Part shown: positions 8,444 through 18,128 of the stretch, piece by piece | Position numbering within the stretch: position 1 is the stretch's first letter | Layout: the number at the start of each line of letters is the position of its first letter | From: Saccharophagus degradans 2-40 | GTDB lineage: Bacteria; Pseudomonadota; Gammaproteobacteria; Pseudomonadales; Cellvibrionaceae | Length of the DNA: 64,000 nt | Direction: 5' to 3' | Assembly (NCBI RefSeq): GCF_000013665.1 | Contig: NC_007912.1 | Location: forward strand, 3,024,501 to 3,088,500 | Program-made: the position numbers and the translations under genes | The notes under the pieces: model-generated | Seen by the model: only the letters and a program-made list of their open reading frames with translations | Databases searched by the model: none | Told to the model about the DNA's origin: nothing

Positions 8444-10024
8444 ATGCAAACAAGACCAGCCGATCAAACTGCTCCGCTAAAAAATATTGTTATAGTGGGT
8501 GGCGGTACCGCAGGCTGGCTAACCGCAGGGCGACTGGCAGCACAATTTAATACAGGCGCAGATGCAGTTAAAAATACGAACAATATTCGCGTTACACTTA
8601 TTGAATCGCCCAACATACCTACCGTTGGTGTAGGTGAAGGTACTTGGCCCACAATGCGATCAACCTTAATTAAAATGGGCATTCGCGAAACAGATTTTTT
8701 AACCCAATGCGACGCAACCTTTAAACAAGGCGCAAAATTTGCGCGCTGGACAACAGGCAAGCAAGACGATTTTTACTACCACCCGCTTATGCTGCCGCAA
8801 GGTTTTGGCAAAACAGACCTCGCACAACACTGGCAAACCGTTAAACAAGTAACCGGCCAATCTTTTTCAGAAGCAGTTTGCATTCAACAAGCTATTTGTG
8901 AAAAGGGACTCGCCCCCAAAACCATTCGCGCCCCCGAATTTAACGGTGCGGCCAATTACGCCTACCACCTCAACGCGGGTAAATTTGCCACCTTTTTACA
9001 AAAACACTGCACACAAAACTTAGGCGTTAATCATATTCTGGATGACGTAAGCGGTGTTAACATCGCAGACAACGGCGATATAGCCAGTGTAATAACCAAA
9101 GCAAACGGCAATATTGAAGGCGATTTATTTGTAGACTGCACTGGTTTTAACGCGCTGCTAGTAGGCAAGCACTACCAAGTACCGTTTAAAGACTGTAGCG
9201 ATGTACTTTTCATAGACAGTGCTTTAGCCGTACAACTCCCCTACTCCAAAGCAGACTCCCCCATTGCCTCGCACACTATTTCTACCGCACAAGATGCCGG
9301 CTGGATATGGGATATAGGTCTTACCCACAGACGCGGTATTGGCCACGTGTATTCAAGCAGGCACACTAGCGAAAGCGATGCGCTACAAGCGCTGGCAACT
9401 TACACTCAAACAGATTGCGACAAGCTAGATGTAAGAAAAATACCCATTAAATCGGGCCACCGCGAAAAGTTCTGGGTAAATAATTGCGTTGCAGTGGGCT
9501 TAGCTGCGGGGTTTCTCGAGCCACTAGAAGCCTCTGCACTTGTGCTGGTTGAGCTTTCAGCACAAATGATAGCCGAGCAACTACCGGCTAACAGAGCAAC
9601 CATGAATATAGTGGCAAAACGTTTTAACGAAACCTTTCTTTACCGCTGGGATAAAATTATCGACTTTTTAAAATTGCACTATTGCATTAGCCAGCGCACA
9701 GACACCGCCTTTTGGCGCGACAACTGCGACCCAGCAACCATTCCACAAAGCTTGCAAGATTTACTAGCGCTTTGGCAACATCGCGCCCCAAGCGACCTAG
9801 ACTTTACCAGTAACAACGAAGTATTCCCTGCTGCTAGCTACCAATATGTCCTGTACGGCATGGGGTTTAATACCCAATTTAGCAATACAGGCTTATATAA
9901 CGCAGCAGTGGCAGACGCGCACTTTATGCGCAAGCAATTGAACGAGGACGAAGCCCTTAAGGCATTGCCAAGCAACCGAGAACTATTAGAAAAAATTGCC
10001 CAATTCGGCTTACAGCCGGTATAA
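8444..10024 (+). CDS. flavin-dependent tryptophan-halogenase family protein
   Basis: 526 residues from the ATG at 8444; an upstream in-frame start would lie across the terminator. The FAD-binding GGGTAGW motif is at 19-25. The Lys aligned with the catalytic Lys79 of PrnA is K94 (in DATFK), and the catalytic Glu is E362 (in FLEPLEAS). The diagnostic WxWxIP motif appears as WIWDIG (287-292), with Gly replacing Pro. The family uses FADH2, oxygen and halide to form a Lys-bound haloamine that halogenates indole-like substrates; a separate flavin reductase is needed and none is adjacent. Genes of this type beside TonB receptors have been reported for enzymes active on free indole (BrvH, Xanthomonas), from memory. 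The natural substrate is unknown, and a non-halogenating role cannot be excluded. Confidence 0.85.
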   Translation: MQTRPADQTAPLKNIVIVGGGTAGWLTAGRLAAQFNTGADAVKNTNNIRVTLIESPNIPTVGVGEGTWPTMRSTLIKMGIRETDFLTQCDATFKQGAKFARWTTGKQDDFYYHPLMLPQGFGKTDLAQHWQTVKQVTGQSFSEAVCIQQAICEKGLAPKTIRAPEFNGAANYAYHLNAGKFATFLQKHCTQNLGVNHILDDVSGVNIADNGDIASVITKANGNIEGDLFVDCTGFNALLVGKHYQVPFKDCSDVLFIDSALAVQLPYSKADSPIASHTISTAQDAGWIWDIGLTHRRGIGHVYSSRHTSESDALQALATYTQTDCDKLDVRKIPIKSGHREKFWVNNCVAVGLAAGFLEPLEASALVLVELSAQMIAEQLPANRATMNIVAKRFNETFLYRWDKIIDFLKLHYCISQRTDTAFWRDNCDPATIPQSLQDLLALWQHRAPSDLDFTSNNEVFPAASYQYVLYGMGFNTQFSNTGLYNAAVADAHFMRKQLNEDEALKALPSNRELLEKIAQFGLQPV

Positions 10025-10085
10025 AAAACACGAACAACATCGACACACTAAAAATAATAAAGCGATACAAGCAGGAGAAAACACA

Positions 10086-10811
10086 ATGCACACAACTAAG
10101 TTTGTTACCTTAAGCCAAACCGAACACAAGCATTTAAAAATACAGCCCAGCAAAGTTGAAGCATTAGGTGCGCAACAAACCATGGTACCGGTAGTAATAA
10201 ACGAGTTTAAAAAGCTGTGCGTGCAATACCCAATTGTATTAACTAAAAATGGTGATACGGGTCAATTTATTTGCGTGGCGCTACTCGGTTTTGAGAAAGG
10301 CGAAAATTTGTTTTGGCAAGATGAGCAATGGCAAGGTATTTACACCCCCATCAATATTAGCCGGCAACCGTTTTTTATCGGCCAAGAAAGCTCAGATGCG
10401 CAACCCCTGCTATGCATAGACACCAACAGCCCATGCCTAAGTGAAAATACTGGCGAACCACTCTTTAACGAGCAAGGCGAAGCAACTGCATTTTTAAATA
10501 ACATAAAAACTCTGCTTTCACAGCTAATTGCTGGGCAAACTCACACGCAAAATTTTATTGATGCGCTTATCAAACACAGCTTAATTTCGCCGCTTACCCT
10601 TGATATCACCCTTGCAAACAAGCAGAATCAAAAGGTAAATGGCTTATACTCCATAGATGAAGCCAAGCTCGATGCGCTAAGTAACGAAGCGCTTATTGAG
10701 CTTAAGCAAAGCGGGCATTTACACGCCATTTACACCATGATGGACACTCTCGGCCATATTTATGGTTTAATTCAGCGTAAAAATGAAAGGTTAAAAAAGC
10801 TAAGTGACTAG
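10086..10811 (+). CDS. SapC family protein
   Basis: 241 residues from the ATG at 10086, which has a clean AGGAG site about nine bases upstream. An upstream in-frame start would overlap the halogenase gene. The sequence fits the SapC family (VPVVINEF, YPIVLTKN, VALLGFEKGENLF, then FIDALIKHSLISPLTLDI). No signal peptide or membrane span is visible, so it is probably cytoplasmic. The biochemical role is not established. SapC genes often accompany TonB receptors and halogenase-like genes, as here, so a shared pathway is likely. It is probably co-transcribed with the halogenase (61-base gap) and overlaps the next gene by eight bases. Confidence 0.8.
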   Translation: MHTTKFVTLSQTEHKHLKIQPSKVEALGAQQTMVPVVINEFKKLCVQYPIVLTKNGDTGQFICVALLGFEKGENLFWQDEQWQGIYTPINISRQPFFIGQESSDAQPLLCIDTNSPCLSENTGEPLFNEQGEATAFLNNIKTLLSQLIAGQTHTQNFIDALIKHSLISPLTLDITLANKQNQKVNGLYSIDEAKLDALSNEALIELKQSGHLHAIYTMMDTLGHIYGLIQRKNERLKKLSD

Positions 10812-11577
10812 GCAAACTCAGCAGACAACACAAGCACCACAGCCAAGCCAACAGCCGCACGCAACTAAACAGCACCCCACTGCTGGCTCGCCCTCACCGC
10901 ACATTGAGGTAATTGAGTACGGCAATGAAAAAAATCGTATTTTAATAATCGACAATGCATTTGCCCATTGCGACCAACTTCGCAATGCAGGGCTTTCCAA
11001 ATACTTCGTTGGTGACGACACCAACTTTTATCCAGGTATACGCGCGCCCGCGCCAGAAGATTATAAAAAGCAACTTAATGCACTGCTGCACCAACCAATA
11101 ATAGACACCTTTAGCCTGTCCTCTGCTACTGAGCTAGAACTCGGGGTAAGCGCCTATTCACTGCCCGCACAACCACAGGAAACCCTCAGACCCATTCAGT
11201 GTATCCCACATATCGATGCACCAGATGCCAATCAATTTGCAGTGGTGCATTACATCGCAACGCAACCTTTTGGTGGCACTGGGTTTTATCGGCATATAGA
11301 ATCTGGCTTAGAGAGCATCAACCCAACCAACGTGAAACAATATTTCGCCGAGGTTAAGCAACAGGCAATACAGGAAGGGAAAAAACTCATTCGCTATATG
11401 AATGGCAGCAACACGCTATTTGAGCGCATTGCCAGCATAGAATTTAAATTTAACAGGCTAGTTGTTTATCGCGGCAATTACTTACACGCGGGTAATTTAG
11501 ATGCACGCCGCGATATTAACGCCAACCCAGAAATGGGCCGCCTTACTTTAAACAGCCTTATTAAAGCTAAAGGCTAA
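10804..11577 (+). CDS. DUF6445-family protein, possible 2-oxoglutarate/Fe(II) oxygenase fold
   Basis: 257 residues from a GTG start that overlaps the sapC end by eight bases. The first 30 residues are Gln/Pro/Thr-rich and probably disordered. The body contains HID (H136, D138), a distal LHAGN histidine (H228) and a following Arg (R246, GRLTLN). This spacing is the HxD...H...R pattern of Fe(II)/2-oxoglutarate dioxygenases. I recognise the family as DUF6445, whose function is not described to my knowledge. The gene closes the halogenase-SapC unit and ends four bases from the convergent sbcB, with no terminator between them. Confidence 0.7.
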   Translation: MTRQTQQTTQAPQPSQQPHATKQHPTAGSPSPHIEVIEYGNEKNRILIIDNAFAHCDQLRNAGLSKYFVGDDTNFYPGIRAPAPEDYKKQLNALLHQPIIDTFSLSSATELELGVSAYSLPAQPQETLRPIQCIPHIDAPDANQFAVVHYIATQPFGGTGFYRHIESGLESINPTNVKQYFAEVKQQAIQEGKKLIRYMNGSNTLFERIASIEFKFNRLVVYRGNYLHAGNLDARRDINANPEMGRLTLNSLIKAKG

Positions 11578-11580
11578 CCC

Positions 11581-13038
11581 CTACCTTATTATTAATTGGC
11601 TTTGTTTACTTACGTATTGCTCCAGCGCTTTAATAATATCTAATTTTTTAGCTATTTGCTCTGGGCTTTGGTCTTGCTGCTGCTCTAGCTCTGCTCGTAT
11701 ATTTACAAGCTTGTCGTTTAGCTCGCTTAACGATAACACCCCATCGCCACCGTCTTTTAACCGCTGGCTTACAAACTCTCGCCACTCGGCCCGCTCGCTA
11801 TCGGTTAAATCGTCAGGAAAATTACGCGCCTTATAACGCAGCAACATATCGTTTAACCGCTTATCACTAAATACAAAATTGTGTTTCGATAGTTCCGCGC
11901 CATTCGCCTTGCGCACATCTGCCATTACGTATTTATCTGTGTCACCCACAAAGCCGTCGTACAGCATACGCTCTGGGTCTAAGCTACCTTCAAACTCGTT
12001 TGTGGCAAATACCTGCTGCAGCTTTTCTGTTATATCCATACGCTGCAACTGCGACCAATGCTTTTCGCACTGTGCCTTATCTATACCCAATCGCGCCTGC
12101 GCCTGTTCGTCTAGTATTTTAGGCGTTAGAAGTATGGGGCATTTATTTAAATGAATTAACTTAACCGGCAAGCGTTCTACGCCTTCGGGTAAATCTTTGG
12201 TTGCGGTAAATATACGCGCTCTAATCTCATCTGCAGACAAATCAAAAAGTGGTTTCGGGTCGGCATTTAAATTAATAACTATTACTGCATTTTTGTTAAC
12301 GGGATGATAAGCCAAAGGCGCTATCAAACCGGCACAGCCATTTTCGGATGAAAACTTTGATGAGATATGTAGCATTGGCTTTTTACTTGCCACATCCAAC
12401 AACTTAGTTGCCTCACGCTTACCGCGATTATTGACAACATGCTCATACAAAGCAGGCTGCTTTTCACGAACCAAACGCGCCAGTTTAATGGTAGCCTCAA
12501 CATCGGAATACGCATCGTGCGCCGACGCATGCACAATGCCATTTACTTTAGTTAAGTTTTCTAATCTAAAACTTGGCTTGCCGTCCACAACCGGCCATTC
12601 TATGCCTTCTGGCCGCAATGCATAGCATAGGCGCACCATATCAATAATATCCCAGCGCGAATTACCGTTGCGCCACTCGCGCTCGTAGGGGTCAAAATAA
12701 TTGCGGTACAACGTATAACGGGTAACTTCATCATCAAAACGAATAGAATTATAGCCCACACCACAGGTGCCCGGTTTGGCCAATTCGCGATGTATTTGTT
12801 TAATAAATTCGCGCTCAGTTACGCCTTTAGCGAGGGTTTCTTGCGGTGTAAGCCCTGTCACTAAACAGGCTTCGGGGTTAGGCCAAATATCCTCTGGTGG
12901 CTTGCAATATATTACCAGTGGCTCGCCAATAATATTTAGATCCATATCGGTGCGCACGCCAGCAAATTGGCTAGGCCGATCTACAGCAGGGTTTGCGCCC
13001 CATGTTTCGTAGTCGTGCCAATAAAATGTTTTTTGCAT
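11581..13038 (-). CDS. sbcB: exodeoxyribonuclease I
   Basis: A 3'-to-5' single-strand DNA exonuclease used in recombination and mismatch repair. The 485 residues compare with 475 in E. coli. The DEDD-family motif I is D9/E11 in WHDYETWG; motif II lies in GYNSIRFDDE; the last motif is HDAYSDVEATIKLARL. The SH3-like and C-terminal helical parts are present, so the protein looks complete. It is transcribed leftwards from a region shared with carbonic anhydrase. Confidence 0.95.
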   Translation of the reverse strand: MQKTFYWHDYETWGANPAVDRPSQFAGVRTDMDLNIIGEPLVIYCKPPEDIWPNPEACLVTGLTPQETLAKGVTEREFIKQIHRELAKPGTCGVGYNSIRFDDEVTRYTLYRNYFDPYEREWRNGNSRWDIIDMVRLCYALRPEGIEWPVVDGKPSFRLENLTKVNGIVHASAHDAYSDVEATIKLARLVREKQPALYEHVVNNRGKREATKLLDVASKKPMLHISSKFSSENGCAGLIAPLAYHPVNKNAVIVINLNADPKPLFDLSADEIRARIFTATKDLPEGVERLPVKLIHLNKCPILLTPKILDEQAQARLGIDKAQCEKHWSQLQRMDITEKLQQVFATNEFEGSLDPERMLYDGFVGDTDKYVMADVRKANGAELSKHNFVFSDKRLNDMLLRYKARNFPDDLTDSERAEWREFVSQRLKDGGDGVLSLSELNDKLVNIRAELEQQQDQSPEQIAKKLDIIKALEQYVSKQSQLIIR

Positions 13039-13137
13039 GCTCCGCTTCCTGTTTTTTTTGCGTTATACTTGCGCGCCAGTACGACAATGCAATGGCGAAC
13101 CGCGCACCGTTGGTGTGCATAATAGAGTTGAGGCACT

Positions 13138-13767
13138 ATGAACGATTTAGATAATCTTTTCCAGAGCAACAAAGATTGGGCAGAAGCAATTAAGGCCGAA
13201 GACCCGCACTTTTTCGAAAAACTTTCTGCACAACAGTTCCCTGAGTACTTGTGGATTGGCTGCTCTGATAGCCGCGTACCCGCCAACCAAATTGTTGGCT
13301 TAATGCCAGGTGAAATGTTTGTACATCGCAACATTGCTAACTGTGTGGTACACACCGACCTAAACTGCCTTTCTGTAATTCACTATGCGGTATCGGTTCT
13401 TAAAGTTAAGCACATTATTGTAACTGGCCACTACGGCTGTGGCGGTGTGGCAGCCGCGCTCACCAATCAACAATTTGGCTTGGTAGACCACTGGATTCGC
13501 AATATCCGCGATGTGTACCAAAAACAAAAAGCCGAGCTAGAAAACATTACCGACGAGAAAGAGCGCTTGAACCGGTTATGTGAGCTAAACGTTAAGCAAC
13601 AGGCGCTAAATGTAACTGCGCTACCCGCTGTGCAAAACGCATGGAAAGAAGGCCGAGAGCTTACTGTACACGGCTGGATTTACTCACTTGAAGATGGCCT
13701 ACTGAAGAAGCTTACCGACAGTATCGGCAGCATTGAGCAGGTTGCAGAGCAGTTCCGCGTTATCTAA
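13138..13767 (+). CDS. can: beta-class carbonic anhydrase
   Basis: Interconverts CO2 and bicarbonate. 209 residues with the complete zinc set C42, D44, H98 and C101, and the Asp/Arg dyad D44/R46 (GCSDSRVPANQ, GHYGCGG). A GAGG site precedes the ATG. A TATACT at 13064-13069 could be its -10 box, though no good -35 is visible. It ends in an intrinsic terminator shared with the convergent dcd gene. Confidence 0.93.
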   Translation: MNDLDNLFQSNKDWAEAIKAEDPHFFEKLSAQQFPEYLWIGCSDSRVPANQIVGLMPGEMFVHRNIANCVVHTDLNCLSVIHYAVSVLKVKHIIVTGHYGCGGVAAALTNQQFGLVDHWIRNIRDVYQKQKAELENITDEKERLNRLCELNVKQQALNVTALPAVQNAWKEGRELTVHGWIYSLEDGLLKKLTDSIGSIEQVAEQFRVI

Positions 13768-13821
13768 GCTGCGTCGCAAAAACAAACGCCCTCTTCTACC
13801 TGTAGAAACAGAGCACACAAA

Positions 13822-13848
13822 AAAGCCCGCAAATTTAGCGGGCTTTTT
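13822..13848. terminator. bidirectional intrinsic terminator between can and dcd
   Basis: AAAGCCCGC pairs with GCGGGCTTT around an AT-rich loop, with an A-run on the left and a T-run on the right. It can therefore stop transcripts from both convergent genes. Confidence 0.85.
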
Positions 13849-13917
13849 ATATTAGGCTTACTTTAGCAGTGTCTACATTGGTGCGAAGCGAATTAGATCG
13901 CTGCTAGATGTTATGTA

Positions 13918-14487
13918 CTAGGTGCGTGGCAATGTCACCCCGCGCTGACCTTGATATTTGCCACCGCGATCACCGTAGGATGTTTCACACACTTCATCAC
14001 TCTCAAAAAACAACATTTGAGCAACACCTTCATTCGCATAAATTTTTGCAGGCAGAGGTGTAGTGTTAGAAAACTCAAGTGTTACGTGACCTTCCCACTC
14101 TGGCTCTAGCGGCGTTACGTTTACAATAATACCGCAGCGCGCATAGGTAGACTTACCCAAACACACAGTAAGCACGCTTCGTGGAATACGGAAATATTCT
14201 ACTGTTCGCGCCAATGCAAATGAATTGGGAGGGATAATACACACATCGCTCTTCACATCTACAAAGCTGTCATCCGAAAAGTTTTTCGGATCTACAATAG
14301 CAGAGTGCACATTGGTAAATATCTTAAACTCATCCGCACAGCGCACATCATAGCCATAGCTAGAGGTACCATACGAAATCAAACGCTGCTCATCAGCGTT
14401 ATAACGAACCTGGCCCGGCTCAAAAGGATCGATCATCCCTTCGTTTTCTGCCATACGGCGAATCCACTTATCGGATTTAATACTCAT
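13918..14487 (-). CDS. dcd: dCTP deaminase
   Basis: Deaminates dCTP to dUTP, feeding dTMP synthesis. 189 residues, close to the usual 188-193. It contains the family signature [31 protein letters not shown] in the trimer-forming beta core and the catalytic Glu in TLEFSN. It lies next to mrp on the same strand with an 87-base gap. Confidence 0.95.
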
Positions 14488-14574
14488 AATTTCCCCCGAG
14501 AGAATATAGCGGGCGATAGTATATGAAGCGCCCCCTAAGGGGCAAGCTGTAAGAGTTCATATAACCGAATGGTT

Positions 14575-15657
14575 TTAATCGTCAGAAAAGCTAATTTCTG
14601 GTGCAGCGGGGGCCGCCAAGCCTTGGCGCCATAGATTTACCGTCATTTGGGTTGCAATCTCACGGTATATCAAGCTCACATCAGATTCGGGGTTGGTTGC
14701 CACCGGCGGCTTGCCTTGGTCGGTCTGCTCGCGAATATCCAGCTGTAAAGGCAAGCGACCAAGTACATTCACATCGTATTGCTTAGCGAGCTTATTACCG
14801 CCCTCTTCGCCAAATATTGCTTCTTGGTGGCCGCAATTGCTGCAGGTGTGAACCGACATATTCTCAACTACGCCCAATACAGGAATATTCACCTTGCGGA
14901 ACATTTCTATGCCTTTAACAGCATCTAGCAAGGCAATATCCTGCGGCGTGGTAACAATAACCGAACCAGATACCGGTACAGCCTGCGAAAGCGTAAGCTG
15001 AATATCACCTGTGCCGGGCGGCATATCAATGATCAAATAATCGACATCTACCCAGTGTGTATTTTGCAGCAACTGCTGTAAAGCACCACTCACCATGGGG
15101 CCGCGCCAAATCATGGGGGTATCTTCGGTTACCAAGTTACCCATAGAAATTAAGCTTAAGCCGTGGGCTTTAATAGGCTCAATCATATTGGGGCCATACA
15201 TTTCTGGGCGCTTACCCGCTACACCTAGCATTTGGTGTTGGCTAGGGCCGTAAATATCCGCGTCGAGCAGCCCCACTTTGGCCCCCATATGCGCTAAAGC
15301 CAACGCGATATTCACAGAAGTTGTGGATTTACCCACGCCACCTTTACCCGAGCCAATAGCAATAATATTTTTAACGCCACCAATGCTACTGCTTGTATTC
15401 TTAGGCACGATAGCTGGAATATCTTGCACTACCTCAACGCCGCCTACCTGTATACCATTGCTGGCTAATGTGCTTTCAACGTTGCTCGCCAACGCCTGCT
15501 TAATTCCCTCACACGGAAACCCAAGGCTAATGCGAACCAAAACTTTGTCGCCCTCCACGGCCATTTCTGCTACATCGGCACAGCTAAAACCGGCCACATG
15601 GGGAATAGAAATTGATTCAAGTAAAGCAGATACCTGCTGGCGCAATGCGTCAGACAT
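14575..15657 (-). CDS. mrp: iron-sulfur cluster carrier / P-loop ATPase, Mrp/ApbC type
   Basis: Binds and transfers Fe-S clusters to apo-proteins. The order is an N-terminal MIP18/DUF59 domain (about 1-80), a deviant Walker A P-loop GSGKGGVGKST near residue 100, the ADIYGPSQ switch region and the cluster-binding CSNCG motif near residue 270. I set the start at the ATG at 15657, preceded by GGAG at seven bases, giving 360 residues. Starting at 15690 would add 11 unlikely residues. It is divergent from metG, as in many gammaproteobacteria. Confidence 0.93.
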   Translation of the reverse strand: MSDALRQQVSALLESISIPHVAGFSCADVAEMAVEGDKVLVRISLGFPCEGIKQALASNVESTLASNGIQVGGVEVVQDIPAIVPKNTSSSIGGVKNIIAIGSGKGGVGKSTTSVNIALALAHMGAKVGLLDADIYGPSQHQMLGVAGKRPEMYGPNMIEPIKAHGLSLISMGNLVTEDTPMIWRGPMVSGALQQLLQNTHWVDVDYLIIDMPPGTGDIQLTLSQAVPVSGSVIVTTPQDIALLDAVKGIEMFRKVNIPVLGVVENMSVHTCSNCGHQEAIFGEEGGNKLAKQYDVNVLGRLPLQLDIREQTDQGKPPVATNPESDVSLIYREIATQMTVNLWRQGLAAPAAPEISFSDD

Positions 15658-16010
15658 AGAAAACTCCAAAGTAGTAAAAATAGTGGGCAAAGCCCGCGCT
15701 AGCCTTCAATTTGAGGGCATATAAGCCGATTACAAGCGAAAACTGGGCCATTGCGACCTAACAACCTGATTTTAAGAGAAAAACCCTAGTAAAAATGCTA
15801 TAGTTGCGCGCCGAAAATGGGGGTACAGCCACTATTTTGAGCATTTTTGGAGCAAAATCACATCAAAAATGCCAATGGCCAGCAAAAAATGCTCAAGAAA
15901 CTGCGCGGCAACGCAACAAACCGTGGCACAAAATGCCACTTGCGCACCATCTTGCAGCACAAACTACATCTTTATTCGAAAAACCGATATTGAAGAGCTG
16001 AAATTTCACT
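15658..16010. promoter_or_regulatory. divergent mrp/metG promoter region
   Basis: 353 bases between two divergent essential-type genes must hold both promoters. A TATAGT near 15800 could be a -10 box for metG, but I find no matching -35. The run 15840-15900 contains repeated AAATGC/GCATTTTT motifs. No riboswitch-like fold is evident by eye. Confidence 0.4.
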
Positions 16011-18044
16011 ATGACCAATAAGCGCCAGATCCTCGTAACCAGCGCCCTCCCATATGCTAATGGTGCCATCCACCTTGGCCATATGGTAGAAACCATCCAA
16101 ACCGATATTTGGGTGCGTTTCCAAAAAATGCAGGGCCACGACTGTACCTACGTTTGTGCCGATGATGCACACGGTACTGCGATCATGTTACGTGCAGAGC
16201 AACTTGGCGTTACCGCAGAAGAACAAATTGCCAAAGTGAAAGCCGACCACGAAGCGGATTTTAAAGATTTTCTAATCGGCTTTGACAACTACCACTCTAC
16301 CCATTCAGAAGAGAACAAAGCGCTTTCGCATTTAATTTACGAGCGTGTAAAAGCCAACGGCCACATAGCCGAGCGCTCCATTACGCAAGCGTTTGACCCA
16401 GAGAAAAACCTGTTCTTAGCAGACCGCTACATTAAGGGCACCTGCCCCAAGTGCGGTGCAGAAGACCAATACGGTGATAACTGCGAAAACTGCAGTGCCA
16501 CCTACAGCCCTATGGAGCTGAAAAACCCACGCTCTGTAATCTCTGGCGCGACACCCGTAGCCAAAGAATCCGTTCACTACTTCTTCACGTTGCCAGAGTT
16601 CACGGGCTATCTAAAAGAGTGGACACGTGCCGGCCACCTGCAAGACGAAGTTGCCAACAAGCTTGCGGAATGGCTAGATGCCGGCCTACAAGAGTGGGAT
16701 ATATCACGAGACGCACCCTACTTTGGCTTTGAGATACCAGGCGCGCCTGGCAAATACTTCTATGTATGGCTAGACGCTCCTATTGGCTACATGGCCAGCT
16801 TTAAGCAACTGTGTGATCGCACCGGTAAAGATTTCGATGAGTACTGGAAAGCCGACTCCAACTGCGAGCTTTATCATTTTATCGGCAAAGATATTGTTAA
16901 CTTCCATGCGCTATTCTGGCCAGCCCTACTTAGCGACGCAGGCTTTCGCACACCGACAAAAGTATGTGTGCATGGCTTTTTAACCGTAGACGGCAAAAAA
17001 ATGTCTAAGTCGCGCGGCACATTTATTAATGCCCGCACTTACTTAGATCACTTGCAGCCAGAATATCTGCGCTACTACTACGCCGCCAAACTAACTGGTA
17101 GCGTGGACGATATAGATTTAAACCTAGAAGACTTTGTACAACGGGTTAACTCCGACCTTGTAGGTAAAGTAGTAAATATTGCCAGCCGCACCGCTAAGTT
17201 TGTGCAAAAAGCAGGCGGCGCGCTTTCTGCAAACATTATTAATGAAGAGCTGTGGCAATCTTTCGTCAAAGCTGGCGATGTAATTGCGGCCCATTACGAG
17301 AACCGCGATTACAGCAAAGCCATGCGCGAAATTATGGCGCTGGCTGATTTAGCCAACGAGTTTATTGCAGAGCAAGCGCCGTGGGCCTTAGCCAAGCAAG
17401 AAGGCAACGAGCAAAAGGTATTGGACGTGTGCAGTTTAGGTATAAACTGCTTCCGCGCCATTATGACTTACCTAAAACCTGTACTACCTCAAACCGCTGT
17501 TGCCGCAGAAGAATTTTTGGGCACCGAATTAACCTGGACTGGCCCACTTAGCTTTTTGGGCGAGCACACCATAAACAAGTTCAAGCCATTAATGACCCGC
17601 ATTGAAGGCGAAAAAATAGAAGCCATGATTAACGACTCGAAAGAAGCGACCGCCGCTATGGCAAAAACTATTGCCGAACCAGCAGCCGATAGCCCACTCG
17701 CTAAAGAACCTATTGCAGATGAAATAGAATTTGCCGATTTCGCTAAAGTGGATCTACGCGTTGCATTAATCGCCAATGCAGAACATGTTGAAGGTGCAGA
17801 CAAACTACTGCGCTTGACACTCGACCTAGGTGGCGAAACCCGCAACGTATTTGCCGGTATAAAAAGCGCATACCTACCTGAAGATTTAATTGGCAAGCAC
17901 ACCATTATGGTTGCCAACCTAAAGCCGCGAAAAATGAAATTTGGCATGTCTGAAGGCATGGTATTAGCAGCGGGCCCTGGCGGCAAAGAGCTATATATAC
18001 TCGAGCCACACGAAGGCGCCCTACCCGGCATGCGTGTAATGTAA
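16011..18044 (+). CDS. metG: methionyl-tRNA synthetase
   Basis: Charges tRNA-Met. 677 residues, the same as the E. coli enzyme. The HIGH-type motif HLGH is at 21-24. Zinc-binding knuckles CPKCG and CENC lie in the connective peptide. KMSKS is near residue 330 in a class I synthetase core, followed by the anticodon-binding helices. A C-terminal OB-fold tRNA-binding/dimerisation domain occupies about 575-677 ([26 protein letters not shown]). Confidence 0.97.
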   Translation: MTNKRQILVTSALPYANGAIHLGHMVETIQTDIWVRFQKMQGHDCTYVCADDAHGTAIMLRAEQLGVTAEEQIAKVKADHEADFKDFLIGFDNYHSTHSEENKALSHLIYERVKANGHIAERSITQAFDPEKNLFLADRYIKGTCPKCGAEDQYGDNCENCSATYSPMELKNPRSVISGATPVAKESVHYFFTLPEFTGYLKEWTRAGHLQDEVANKLAEWLDAGLQEWDISRDAPYFGFEIPGAPGKYFYVWLDAPIGYMASFKQLCDRTGKDFDEYWKADSNCELYHFIGKDIVNFHALFWPALLSDAGFRTPTKVCVHGFLTVDGKKMSKSRGTFINARTYLDHLQPEYLRYYYAAKLTGSVDDIDLNLEDFVQRVNSDLVGKVVNIASRTAKFVQKAGGALSANIINEELWQSFVKAGDVIAAHYENRDYSKAMREIMALADLANEFIAEQAPWALAKQEGNEQKVLDVCSLGINCFRAIMTYLKPVLPQTAVAAEEFLGTELTWTGPLSFLGEHTINKFKPLMTRIEGEKIEAMINDSKEATAAMAKTIAEPAADSPLAKEPIADEIEFADFAKVDLRVALIANAEHVEGADKLLRLTLDLGGETRNVFAGIKSAYLPEDLIGKHTIMVANLKPRKMKFGMSEGMVLAAGPGGKELYILEPHEGALPGMRVM

Positions 18045-18128
18045 TTACCCGCTTTATTAAAGTGTCGCCACACCTTTACGTGCGGCGACTAAAACACATT
18101 TAAAAGTACTAACCCGAGCAACCTAATA

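Noticed and set aside
17489-18073. 194-residue frame opposite the metG 3' end
   Set aside because: It is the shadow of the conserved tRNA-binding domain of MetG, with no family resemblance of its own.
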